Below, piece by piece: positions 56,190 through 64,000 of a stretch of 64,000 bases of DNA. The position numbers were made by a program, and so were the translations under genes. A model generated the notes under the pieces. The model had not been told where the DNA came from, ran no database searches, and saw nothing but the letters and a program-made list of their open reading frames with translations. Each line of letters begins with the position of its first letter. The first letter of the stretch is position 1. The stretch lies in contig NZ_CAMGYZ010000018.1 in assembly GCF_946151055.1 (NCBI RefSeq), forward strand, positions 22,734 to 86,733, written 5' to 3'. This DNA comes from Bacillus sp. Marseille-Q3570. GTDB lineage: Bacteria; Bacillota; Bacilli; Bacillales; Fictibacillaceae.

Positions 56190-58247
56190 ATGTCAAATAT
56201 AGCAGCACGAATCATAAAACATAAAAAAGCAGTTGTCATTGCATTTGTTTTGATTGCGGTCATCTCGTCGGTGGCGCAATTTTTTGTGTCGGTCAATTAC
56301 AATATGGTGGACTACTTGCCAGAAGGTGCCGAATCGACACAGGCGATGGAGATCATGGAAGAGGAGTTCACCGGTTCTGTTCCAGATACACGGGTCATGT
56401 TGACGGATGTATCGATACCGGAAGCGCTCGAATATAAAGAAAAGCTCTCAGCCATAGACGGAGTATCTGATGTCATTTGGCTGGATGATGTCGTCGATCT
56501 GAAAACCCCATTGGAGATGGCAGAAGATGAGACGGTAGAAAACTACTACAAAGATGGCAATGCCCTGTTATCAATCAGTGTCAACTCCGGGGATGAAGTG
56601 AAAGTGACCGATGCCATCTATAAGCTGATTGGCGAAGATGGAGCGATTGCTGGGGAAGCGATCAATACGGCAAGTTCTCAAAAGATGGCGGGGCAGGAAT
56701 CGATGAATGCGGCACTCTTATTAGTCCCGATGATCATTCTGATTCTGGTCATATCGACGACTTCTTGGGCAGAGCCGTTGTTTTTCCTGACAGCGATCGG
56801 GGTTTCGGTTCTGATCAATTTAGGCACGAACATCTTCATCGGAGAGGTATCCTTCGTTACGCAGTCTGTTGCGCCGATCTTACAGCTGGCAGTTTCACTG
56901 GATTATGCAGTGTTCCTGCTACATAGCTTTTCTGATTTCCGGAAGACGACCGACAGTCCGGAAGAAGCGATGCAGCTTGCGATGAAAAAGTCATTCCCGG
57001 CGATCACGGCAAGTGCCGCAACAACGTTCTTCGGGTTCATCGCCCTTACATTCATGAAATTTGAAATCGGGTCTGATCTTGGGTTGAACCTGGTGAAGGG
57101 GATTCTCCTGAGTTTCATCAGTGTCATGGTCTTCTTACCTGCGTTAACCCTCTTATTCTATAAATGGATGGATAAAACAAAGCATAAGAGCTTCGTTCCT
57201 GACTTCACCGGCTTTGGAAAAAAAGTGATCAAACTGAAAGTTCCAAGCTTGCTTCTTGTTTTTGCCATTCTCGTTCCCGCCTTTTTGGCTCAAAGTAACA
57301 CAGCCTTTACGTATGGCTTTGGGGAAATGCCGGAAAGTACGCGTGCGGGAAGTGATGCTGTAGCGGTAGAAGAAGCTTTTGGGGAAACGACGCCGATCGT
57401 GCTCTTAGTCCCTGAAGGAGATATGGCGAAAGAGAAGGAGCTTGTTGAAAATCTAGAAGGGCTTGACTATGTGACAAGCGTGATTGCGTATGTGAATCAG
57501 GTGGGCGAGGCAATCCCGCCTGAATATCTGAATCAATCGATCAAGGATGAATTTTATTCTGAAAATTACAGCCGTATCGTGATCAATACGAATCGAGGGA
57601 CGGAAGGGGATATTCCTTTTTCGATAGTCGAAAAGGTTGAACATTTGGCTGCGGATTATTATGGCGATCAGGCTCACACCCTGGGAGAAAGCGTTACGCT
57701 GTACGATATCAAAAACACCGTATCAAAGGACAATATCGTGGTGAACGTGTTGACGGTCGTGACGATTGCGCTCGTCCTGTTGATCACGTTCAAATCGATT
57801 TCAATGCCAGTGGTCTTGCTCCTGACGATCCAATCGTCTGTCTGGATCAACCTGTCGATTCCTTATTTTACAGATACGCCACTCGTGTTTGTCGGCTATC
57901 TGATCATCAGTACGGTCCAGCTTGCAGCAACGGTGGATTATGGAATTCTTTTTACAGAGGCTTTCCAGCACTATCGCAAGGAAATGCCTGCTCGAAATGC
58001 CATCGTGAAAACATTGGATGAAAAGACATTCTCGATTTCCATATCAGCTGCGATTCTATCCAGCGTCGGTTTCATTTTATGGATCACGTCTTCCAATCCG
58101 ATTGTCGGAGCCATCGGTCTATTGATGGGCAGAGGGGCGTTGCTTGCTTTTGTGATGGTTGTGCTGTTCCTGCCAGCGATGCTCGTTGTATTCGATAAAG
58201 TCATTAAAAGAACGACCTATAAAGCAAATTTCTATGAGGAGAAATGA
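56190..58247 (+). CDS. MMPL-family RND-type membrane transporter
   Basis: This 685-residue protein has the MMPL/RND layout: one N-terminal helix, an outer domain, a block of five to six helices with ALDYAVFLLHSFSDFRK-like sequence (here SLDYAVFLLHSFS), then a second copy with TVDYGILFTEAFQHYRKEMP. It is powered by the proton gradient and exports lipids or amphiphilic compounds. The start at 56190 follows GAGAGGA by eight bases. The stop overlaps the start of the YhgE-like gene, so the two products probably act together. Confidence 0.9.
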   Translation: MSNIAARIIKHKKAVVIAFVLIAVISSVAQFFVSVNYNMVDYLPEGAESTQAMEIMEEEFTGSVPDTRVMLTDVSIPEALEYKEKLSAIDGVSDVIWLDDVVDLKTPLEMAEDETVENYYKDGNALLSISVNSGDEVKVTDAIYKLIGEDGAIAGEAINTASSQKMAGQESMNAALLLVPMIILILVISTTSWAEPLFFLTAIGVSVLINLGTNIFIGEVSFVTQSVAPILQLAVSLDYAVFLLHSFSDFRKTTDSPEEAMQLAMKKSFPAITASAATTFFGFIALTFMKFEIGSDLGLNLVKGILLSFISVMVFLPALTLLFYKWMDKTKHKSFVPDFTGFGKKVIKLKVPSLLLVFAILVPAFLAQSNTAFTYGFGEMPESTRAGSDAVAVEEAFGETTPIVLLVPEGDMAKEKELVENLEGLDYVTSVIAYVNQVGEAIPPEYLNQSIKDEFYSENYSRIVINTNRGTEGDIPFSIVEKVEHLAADYYGDQAHTLGESVTLYDIKNTVSKDNIVVNVLTVVTIALVLLITFKSISMPVVLLLTIQSSVWINLSIPYFTDTPLVFVGYLIISTVQLAATVDYGILFTEAFQHYRKEMPARNAIVKTLDEKTFSISISAAILSSVGFILWITSSNPIVGAIGLLMGRGALLAFVMVVLFLPAMLVVFDKVIKRTTYKANFYEEK

Positions 58248-60052
58248 TGATGAGAAAAAAACAAGTACTGTATGCAGCGCTCGCGTTCATGATCGTCTTG
58301 CCTTCATTTCTTAATGGTACGGCTGCTGTGGCAGAAGCTGAAAAAACAGAAGGCAAAGTCAATTCGAAGGAAGAAGTCGTGTATGCGACATTAACCGCCG
58401 ATGGAAACCTTGATAACATCTATGTCGTGAATACGATGGATGTGGCGCGGGCTGGAGAAATACTCGATCATGGGAAGTACAACAGCGTCAAGAATCTGAC
58501 GGATCTATCGGAACTCGATCAAGAGGGGCAGACCGTCCGCATGGATGCTCCGGAAGGTAAGTTCTATTATCAAGGAAACATGGATAAAGATACGGAAATC
58601 CCGTGGGACGTGAAGGTTTCTTATAAGCTGGATGGACGTGAAATGGACCCATCTGAGCTTGCAGGGGATTCGGGCCATATCGAAATCAACATTGATACGA
58701 AAGCGAATAAGGCTGTTGATCCGGTATTCTATGAAAACTACTTGTTACAAGTTTCATTGAAGTTGCCGAATACGTATCAGAACATTGAAGCACCAGATGG
58801 AATGCTCGCAAATGCGGGGAAAAATAAGCAGATCACGTTCACTGTCATGCCTGGAAAAGAAGAGAACCTCAGTGTAGAGGCAGATGTGAAGGACTTCGAA
58901 TTCCAGGGTGTTGAAATCGCAGCAGTTCCATCTACACTTCCGATCGATTCATCGAAAATGGATACGATGACTGGTGACATGTCGGAACTATCCGATGCGA
59001 TCGGGAAGCTGAATGACGGGGTTGCGGATCTGGATGATGGCGTTGCCGAATTGAACAACGGAGCAGGAAGCCTCCGTGACGGTTCGGCTCAATATAAAAA
59101 TGGAATGAACGGGTTGGATGGCTCCTCTTCAAAACTCGTTGGGGCATCCAGTTCGATTGGAGACGCACTCGGGAAGATCAATCGAGCAATTCCGGCAGAT
59201 TCCGGTGATATGGACCTGGCGGGTCTGAAACAATTGCCGGATGGTCTTCGACAATTAGCGGATGGACTGACGAAAGCAGCGAATGGTTTGACAACGCTAC
59301 AAGAGAACTATTCAAAGGCGTATGATGCGTTGGATGGGGCGATTGTGGAAATCCCTGCTGAACAGGTGTCCAAGGAAGAAATCGCGGAATTGTATGCGAG
59401 TGGTGCCGATCCAGAAATCGTTGATAAACTGGTCGATTCCTATAAAGCCTCCCAAAAGGTGAAAGGAACCTATTCCAATGTAAAAGGAGCTTTTGGCGCT
59501 GTCGAGCCGACCTTGAAAGAGGTCAGCGGCTCGGTGCAGGAGATGAGTGGTCAGCTGAATTCGATCGCAGATGATTTATCAGCTTCTCTTGACGGTATGG
59601 ATCTCAGCGGGCTGAGTGAATTGCAAAAAGGGTTGGCTGGGTTGTCTTCCAACTACGGTGAATTTCATTCTGGATTAGTGCGCTATACAGAAGGGGTAGG
59701 CGAGTTAACTTCTTCATATGGCAAGCTGCATTCGGGGATTGTGGACTTGACAGGGGGAACAGGTGAATTAGAGGACGGCGTCGGCGATCTTCACAACGGA
59801 ACGGAAGAACTGCATCAAGAAACGAAAGACTTGCCGGAAGAGATGCAAAAGGAAATCAACAAAATGATCTCAGAATATGATAAATCCGATTTCAAACCCG
59901 TATCATTCGTGTCATCCAAGAATGAAAAAGTATCGTCGGTCCAATTCGTGATCAAAACCGAAAGCATCGAAAAACCAGAAAAAGAAACAAAGAAAAAAGA
60001 ACCCGAAGAAAAGAAAGGGTTCTGGGAGAAATTGATGGCATTGTTCAAATAA
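58244..60052 (+). CDS. YhgE-like secreted protein with X-X-X-L-X-X-G heptads
   Basis: This 602-residue exported protein has a signal peptide (residues about 1-31, cleavage after AVAEA possible). Two regions carry the L-x-x-G heptads of YhgE/Pip-type proteins (ADLDDGVAELNNGAGSLRDGS and later TGGTGELEDGVGDLHNGTEEL), which should form long helical hairpins outside the membrane. No C-terminal membrane helix is seen; the end is Lys/Glu-rich (KKKEPEEKKGFWEKLMALFK). Three ATGs in a row (58244, 58247, 58250) follow GAGGAG. It is coupled to the MMPL gene and may be its outer partner. A decayed copy of its 3' end lies near 63.4 kb. Confidence 0.85.
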   Translation: MMMRKKQVLYAALAFMIVLPSFLNGTAAVAEAEKTEGKVNSKEEVVYATLTADGNLDNIYVVNTMDVARAGEILDHGKYNSVKNLTDLSELDQEGQTVRMDAPEGKFYYQGNMDKDTEIPWDVKVSYKLDGREMDPSELAGDSGHIEINIDTKANKAVDPVFYENYLLQVSLKLPNTYQNIEAPDGMLANAGKNKQITFTVMPGKEENLSVEADVKDFEFQGVEIAAVPSTLPIDSSKMDTMTGDMSELSDAIGKLNDGVADLDDGVAELNNGAGSLRDGSAQYKNGMNGLDGSSSKLVGASSSIGDALGKINRAIPADSGDMDLAGLKQLPDGLRQLADGLTKAANGLTTLQENYSKAYDALDGAIVEIPAEQVSKEEIAELYASGADPEIVDKLVDSYKASQKVKGTYSNVKGAFGAVEPTLKEVSGSVQEMSGQLNSIADDLSASLDGMDLSGLSELQKGLAGLSSNYGEFHSGLVRYTEGVGELTSSYGKLHSGIVDLTGGTGELEDGVGDLHNGTEELHQETKDLPEEMQKEINKMISEYDKSDFKPVSFVSSKNEKVSSVQFVIKTESIEKPEKETKKKEPEEKKGFWEKLMALFK

Positions 60053-60090
60053 AGAAGGGAACATTTATCTTAGAGATAGTGTTGAAAGTC

Positions 60091-60125
60091 GAAGCAGAGC
60101 CTGAAAAGGTGCCTGCTTCTTTTTC
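60091..60125 (+). terminator. Rho-independent terminator of the MMPL-YhgE operon
   Basis: GAAGCAG (60091-60097) pairs with CTGCTTC (60113-60119), with inner pairing, followed by TTTTTC. Confidence 0.88.
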
Positions 60126-60259
60126 GGTTTGAGTGGAAAGTGATAAAAATCTTCATGCTGCCCTTTACATATATACCGTTAATCGTTCAAAATCGTCATT
60201 AGTGGCTAAAAAACCCGTAAACTTGTTATAGTTTGTTCAAATAAATTGGAGTGAAGAAG

Positions 60260-61075
60260 ATGGTTGAGTTTTTTTCTACGCTAAGTCCTGTTATGCAAGC
60301 TTTAATAGGGACTTTATTTACCTGGGGCATGACAGCCCTTGGTGCTGCGTTAGTGTTTACAACCAGAACAATGAACCAAAAGTTAATGGATGGAATGCTT
60401 GGATTTGCGGGTGGCGTAATGATTGCTGCAAGCTTTTGGTCTTTACTGTCCCCGGCTATTGACATGGCAGAAGGAAGTGCGTTGCCAGCCTAGGTCCCGG
60501 CCGGGATCGGATTCATGCTTGGGAGTGTCTTTCTTTGGGGAGTCGATAAGGTGATTCCACATTTGCATCCCAATGCAAATATTGAGGAGGCTGAAGGCTT
60601 TCATCCTGATCGGAGAAAACGAAGCACATTATTAATCCTTGCGATCACTCTGCATAATATTCCAGAAGGTCTTGCCATTGGAGTGGCATTCGGTGCTGTC
60701 GCAGCTGGTTTTCCATCCGCGTCCTTAGCAGCAGCCGTGACGTTGGCGATCGGAATCGGTATTCAAAACTTCCCGGAAGGAACTGCAGTTTCTATGCCAT
60801 TACGGAGAGAAGGGATGTCCAGAACAAGGAGTTTCATGTACGGACAGTTTTCAGGGATGGTGGAGCCGATCTCTGCAATCATCGGCGTCCTTGCAGTAAC
60901 GTTAATCGAGCCCATTCTACCGTTTGCTTTAAGCTTTGCAGCGGGCGCTATGATCTTTGTCGTAACAGAGGAAGTCATCCCAGGTTCACAAGAAAATGGA
61001 AATAAAGATCTCGCATCCATGTGTTTGATGATCGGTTTTACCGTCATGATGGTTCTGGATGTGGCACTTGGATAG
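60260..61075 (+). pseudogene. ZIP-family metal transporter interrupted by one in-frame TAG
   Basis: The frame from the ATG at 60260 (GGAG eight bases upstream) to 61075 reads as one 271-residue ZIP/ZupT-type divalent metal transporter except for a TAG at 60491-60493. Before it the protein ends MAEGSALPA; after it [23 protein letters not shown] continues in the same frame. Related proteins have Trp here, so TGG to TAG is the simplest change. Metal-site segments [19 protein letters not shown] and [17 protein letters not shown] are intact, so decay is recent, or the stop is read through, or it is a base-call error. The second half has its own ATG at 60515 but no ribosome site. Confidence 0.85.
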
Positions 61076-61077
61076 AT

Positions 61078-61117
61078 GGGGACGGTTCTCGTGCTTCCGA
61101 AGCAAGAGAACCGTCCC
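61078..61117. repeat. GGGACGGTTCT-family hairpin, copy 3
   Basis: GGGACGGTTCTCGTGCTTC (from 61079) pairs with GAAGCAAGAGAACCGTCCC (61099-61117), giving a nearly perfect 40-base hairpin directly after the ZIP stop codon. It is followed by TATGCTTCTA, as in copy 4. Confidence 0.88.
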
Positions 61118-61206
61118 TATGCTTCTAAAGGTTGAATGTGTGGCAGTGCTCGTATTAAAATGTATTTATCTTTATTCGGATAAAATAGTGTATTGGGGGT
61201 GATTTA

Positions 61207-61575
61207 ATGGTTAATTATAGATTGCAATCTAAACTTCTAGAAGTAGTCGATAATCAACTAAACATGAATGATCCTAAATGTACAAAGAAAACTTTAAATC
61301 GCTTATTAGGTTTAGGTTATCCTGTAGATGAATCAAAAAAGATGATAGGTGCCGTTCTTGCTGAAGAAATGTACTATGTTATGAAACACCAAGATCCATT
61401 TGATGAAAAACGTTATGAAAAAAAGCTGTCATTGCTTCCAGACTATTTAGAGAAGATTGAGGAGGATAGCTCAACGGTTAACTTACAGCCTGTTCAAGCT
61501 GCTCCGTCAATTGGTAGAAATGATCTATGCACTTGTGGGAGTGGAAAGAAATATAAGAAGTGTTGCGGTAGATAG
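61207..61575 (+). CDS. SEC-C motif protein with DUF1841-like body
   Basis: This 122-residue soluble protein has a helical N-terminal part ([33 protein letters not shown]) similar to DUF1841-type proteins and a C-terminal SEC-C zinc motif ([20 protein letters not shown]), the same motif that ends SecA. GGGGGTG precedes the ATG. The role is unknown; SEC-C proteins often bind other proteins or ribosomes. Confidence 0.88.
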   Translation: MVNYRLQSKLLEVVDNQLNMNDPKCTKKTLNRLLGLGYPVDESKKMIGAVLAEEMYYVMKHQDPFDEKRYEKKLSLLPDYLEKIEEDSSTVNLQPVQAAPSIGRNDLCTCGSGKKYKKCCGR

Positions 61576-61613
61576 CGTACCGAGCAGGGAGGTTTCTTGT
61601 GCAACAACTAAGG

Positions 61614-61644
61614 CACCTCACATGTGACGTTCACTTGTGAGGTG
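61614..61644. repeat. Hairpin between convergent genes
   Basis: CACCTCACATGTGA (61614-61627) pairs with TCACTTGTGAGGTG (61631-61644), one mismatch in 14 pairs, loop CGT. No T-tract follows on either side, so it may be a weak two-way terminator between the SEC-C gene and the minus-strand gene. Confidence 0.6.
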
Positions 61645-61675
61645 GTTCGTTCGTTTAAAAGTCGACCCATATTAT

Positions 61676-61927
61676 CTATAACCAACAAACCTCTTCGATC
61701 TCATAGTCTTCAGAGGAGTCTGCTTCCCCAGTTAAACACGAAAAACATGCCTGATAAGCGACCGCACTCCCGATTGCCCAGATTTCCTGACCGCAGTTGA
61801 AGCAGGCCGCTCCATTCTTTTTATCATTAACTGCCTCGTTTAGACTTTCCTTTAGCCGGTTTGGGTCTTCTTCAGGATTATTCTTACAATGCATATTCAC
61901 AAATGCTTCTATCGAAATAGGTACCAT
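61676..61927 (-). CDS. Small four-cysteine protein, probable zinc ribbon
   Basis: This 83-residue soluble protein has a CFNCGQEIW...ACFSCLTGEADSSEDYEI segment with two CxxC pairs about 20 residues apart, a likely zinc site, and an acidic tail. The N-terminus reads VPISIEAFVNMH, similar to unnamed Bacillus proteins I have a memory of. The ribosome site is weak for both the ATG at 61927 and the one at codon 12. No function known. Confidence 0.7.
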   Translation of the reverse strand: MVPISIEAFVNMHCKNNPEEDPNRLKESLNEAVNDKKNGAACFNCGQEIWAIGSAVAYQACFSCLTGEADSSEDYEIEEVCWL

Positions 61928-61952
61928 TGATGATTTCTTTTGTTTTTTCGTT

Positions 61953-61993
61953 GGGGACGGTTCTGATGCTTCGGAAGCATCAGAACCCTCCCC
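61953..61993. repeat. GGGACGGTTCT-family hairpin, copy 4
   Basis: GGGGACGGTTCTGATGCTTC pairs with GAAGCATCAGAACCCTCCCC as one continuous hairpin, then ATGCTTCTA. It lies 13 bases past the DUF4317 stop and may end that gene on the minus strand. Confidence 0.85.
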
Positions 61994-62006
61994 ATGCTTC
62001 TAGCTT

Positions 62007-63176
62007 TTATTCCCCGAAAGCTTCTGGAAGCATTTTGAATCCTTCGATTTCTGCATCCTCTTCGATTTCGATCATGATACAGCGTTTCCCTTTGTAATTG
62101 ACTTGCCTGACGTATTCGAGGTCTTGTGGGCTGATGGAGATATTCGCGACCTTCGTTTGGATTTTGATCGATTTTGATTTGTATTTCGGTACGACACTGC
62201 TTGCTTTCAGTTCATAGGACTCGTTATCGGTGATTCTCTCGAAAGCGGCTTTTACTTTTTCGGAATCGACTTGTTCACCACCACTCTGGTTCAAGACGCG
62301 CTCCACATTCTTGTAATCGAGCTTCGGATCTTCATCTTCTTCGTTTTCTTCGACCATCGTATTGATTTCTCGATAAACGTTCGCAAGAGTAGAGGGGGTA
62401 AGCTGGTCGCCCATCACATCCCTCATCACTTCCTCAAACACTTCTTTATCCTCTTTCGCTGTTATCGTATGTTCACTGTTCAGGACTTCTTCTATGAATC
62501 TATGATCTGGTTCATTCGCTTTCCCGGACGCATATAAAACATGGTTCACATCCGATGCCCCATTGGAGAAGCATGGGAAAAGAAATCCTGTCATCGGGGT
62601 GGCGAGATCAATGACTGAATCGACATCGATGTTGTATTTGAACTGCTTCTCGACATAGTCGAACACCAACTCTTTTTTCGACTCCTGTGTTTTGTTGATG
62701 CTGCAAAGGATGAAGGGGTGGGAGTAAACCGCGTCCCGTTCACTTTCTTCCGATTCTTCATTACGTTTTTTCATCGGCTTCAAATATTCCGCTTTAATGA
62801 AGGTGATGACGACATCTTTTTCATACGGATGGTCTTTTATCATTTTTTCGGTCATTTGCAGCATTTGATTCTTCCAGTCCTCAACTTCGCTGCTCAGCAA
62901 CCCTTTATGTAAAATGAGCTGACTACTATTGTCTGTGTCACGCTTGAATTTCAGTTCAAATAACTTCTCATCCACCTGTCCTGTCAGCAGTTTTTTGAAA
63001 TTATTGATGAAAAGCTCCTGTTGATCCTTATCGAGCATTTCGAACGGCTGGCTCTGATGATGGTAAATATCTGTTGTTTCTTTCATTATATACACGTTAA
63101 AAATGTCAGAGATCTTCAATAAATCATTATCCGCTTTCAATTGTCTGCGGAGACCCGCTATGTCTTTTTTATTCAT
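62007..63176 (-). CDS. DUF4317 protein
   Basis: This 389-residue soluble protein of the DUF4317 family starts MNKKDIAGLRRQLKADNDLLKISDIFNVYIMK, the family signature. Function is unknown. I use the ATG at 63176, which has AGGAG ten bases upstream; the open frame continues eight codons further without support. The protein is highly charged with no membrane helix. It stands alone. Confidence 0.88.
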   Translation of the reverse strand: MNKKDIAGLRRQLKADNDLLKISDIFNVYIMKETTDIYHHQSQPFEMLDKDQQELFINNFKKLLTGQVDEKLFELKFKRDTDNSSQLILHKGLLSSEVEDWKNQMLQMTEKMIKDHPYEKDVVITFIKAEYLKPMKKRNEESEESERDAVYSHPFILCSINKTQESKKELVFDYVEKQFKYNIDVDSVIDLATPMTGFLFPCFSNGASDVNHVLYASGKANEPDHRFIEEVLNSEHTITAKEDKEVFEEVMRDVMGDQLTPSTLANVYREINTMVEENEEDEDPKLDYKNVERVLNQSGGEQVDSEKVKAAFERITDNESYELKASSVVPKYKSKSIKIQTKVANISISPQDLEYVRQVNYKGKRCIMIEIEEDAEIEGFKMLPEAFGE

Positions 63177-63342
63177 CAATCGTACACTCCTATGCGGCAT
63201 GTGTTGTGAGTTTCATAAAGAACGATTCTTCTATTTTAACATAGGGGTTATGGTGATAGGCAGATGTTGTTAATATCTCTAGGTTACTTCACCGCTGCTT
63301 TTTTATGTTAGAATCACAACGGAACAAAGAATTGCATCACAA

Positions 63343-63535
63343 AAGGAAATCAACAAGATAATCTCAAAACATGACAAATCCGATTTCAAACCCGTATCAT
63401 TCGTGTCATCCAAGACTGAATAAGTCTCTTCCGTCCAATTCGTCATTATAACCGAAAGCATTGAAAAAGAAACCAAGAAAAAAGAAACCGCCGAAAAAGT
63501 TCTGGGAGAAATTGATGGAGTTGTTTTAAATGCAC
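63343..63535 (+). pseudogene. Decayed copy of the 3' end of the YhgE-like gene
   Basis: This stretch is a close copy of 59848-60052. It reads KEINKIISKHDKSDFKPVSFVSS like the parent's EINKMISEYDKSDFKPVSFVSS, then stops at a TAA (63420) where the parent has AAA. The rest (SSVQFVIITESIEKETKKK, then a frame change and WEKLMELF) still follows. No upstream part of the gene is present. It lies 3.4 kb downstream of the parent in the same direction. Confidence 0.85.
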
Positions 63536-63585
63536 AAGCTGGACGGTCTCCTATGAAGACTGACCCCATTTTAAGGATTAAAGTT

Positions 63586-64000
63586 TCATGATTCCCGTAA
63601 ATTATTCTTCTCCTGGTTATCCTCTTTCTTTGATAGATAATCAATTGAGGCTGAGGAGGCATTAGTAATAAATGTTTGAAATAAATTATAAATAAAACAT
63701 TTTACTTCTATTAGAAAGTTAATATTAATAATAAGGTAAAATGTAATTAGTGATGCAGAAATGTACTCATTAGTACCCTTAGAAATAAATTTTAAAGACC
63801 AATTGCTGGGGATATATTTAAAAGTAAATAGTAAAATAAAATTCAAAATTATAATAAATAAAAAAAATATCGATAAACCATAAAAATAAAGATTATAAAC
63901 AGTAAATTTATCTAGCTTTCCTTCATGGTTTATAGCAATTAATTGAAGTACTGTATTTCCATTTGCTAATGCTTGAAAAATTGCATAACCTGTAATAATT
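63586..64000 (-). CDS. Membrane protein, 5' part beyond the window
   Basis: The frame is open from the window edge to a stop at 63586, giving 138 visible residues; the ATG at 63846 is probably internal. At least three hydrophobic segments are present (YGLSIFFLFIIILNFILLF and ASLITFYLIININFLI among them) with a charged end (DYLSKKEDNQEKNNLRES). Base use is far more AT-rich than the backbone, a sign of recent acquisition. No family is recognised. Confidence 0.6.
   Translation of the reverse strand, partial: IITGYAIFQALANGNTVLQLIAINHEGKLDKFTVYNLYFYGLSIFFLFIIILNFILLFTFKYIPSNWSLKFISKGTNEYISASLITFYLIININFLIEVKCFIYNLFQTFITNASSASIDYLSKKEDNQEKNNLRES

Overview
The window is chromosomal DNA of a low-to-moderate-GC, spore-former-type Gram-positive of the Bacillaceae. 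The evidence is direct: strong AGGAGG-type ribosome sites, GTG and TTG starts, sigma-A promoters of the TTGaca-17-TATAAT form, and a gene order matching the Bacillus subtilis yerA-yerB-yerC-pcrB-pcrA-ligA-yerH...opuE-gatCAB-dgkB-yefA backbone. I cannot name the species.

Layout. 1-9.7 kb: end of an adenine-deaminase-like gene, yerB, yerC, pcrB, pcrA, ligA and a CamS lipoprotein (housekeeping DNA repair and lipid genes). 10.3-17.1 kb: 1-pyrroline-5-carboxylate dehydrogenase, a stand-alone tyrosine recombinase, a cation/proton antiporter, a YitT-family protein and a proline symporter with a 37-residue companion peptide, so proline uptake and breakdown are close together. 17.6-22.1 kb: gatC-gatA-gatB and dgkB. 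22.7-42.6 kb is mostly accessory: an acetyltransferase, small membrane proteins, a CtaG-like pair, an ECF sigma/anti-sigma pair, a structured RNA, a zinc-ribbon/S4 protein, gamma-glutamyltranspeptidase, and a LacI-controlled sugar-acid cluster (hxlB, TRAP transporter, rpiA, hxlA). Inside that cluster the KDPG aldolase and KDG kinase genes are reduced to remnants. 42.7-44.1 kb returns to the backbone with rlmCD. 44.3-64 kb: an AT-rich block (cupin, ferritin-like, unknown), katG with a PerR-like box, an M28-like peptidase coupled to a D-amino-acid PLP enzyme, an MFS pump, two GNAT enzymes, a TetR-MMPL-YhgE efflux unit, a ZIP transporter broken by one in-frame stop, a SEC-C protein, a DUF4317 protein and an AT-rich membrane gene running off the end.

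Between genes the window is unusually rich in short repeats. Five intergenic stretches (3.3, 9.8, 17.2, 20.9 and 22.3 kb) carry arrays of a 7-11 base core recurring every 20-22 bases, with a different core at each locus. Three further dispersed families recur: GGTGCCAGGCACC hairpins (five loci), GGGACGGTTCT hairpins (four loci) and AATAAGG...GTCC units spaced about 51 bases (two loci). The phased arrays and the structured RNA near 31.7 kb are the parts I would look at first.

Limits: all calls are by eye from motifs, gene order and ribosome sites. No database search, folding program or alignment was run.
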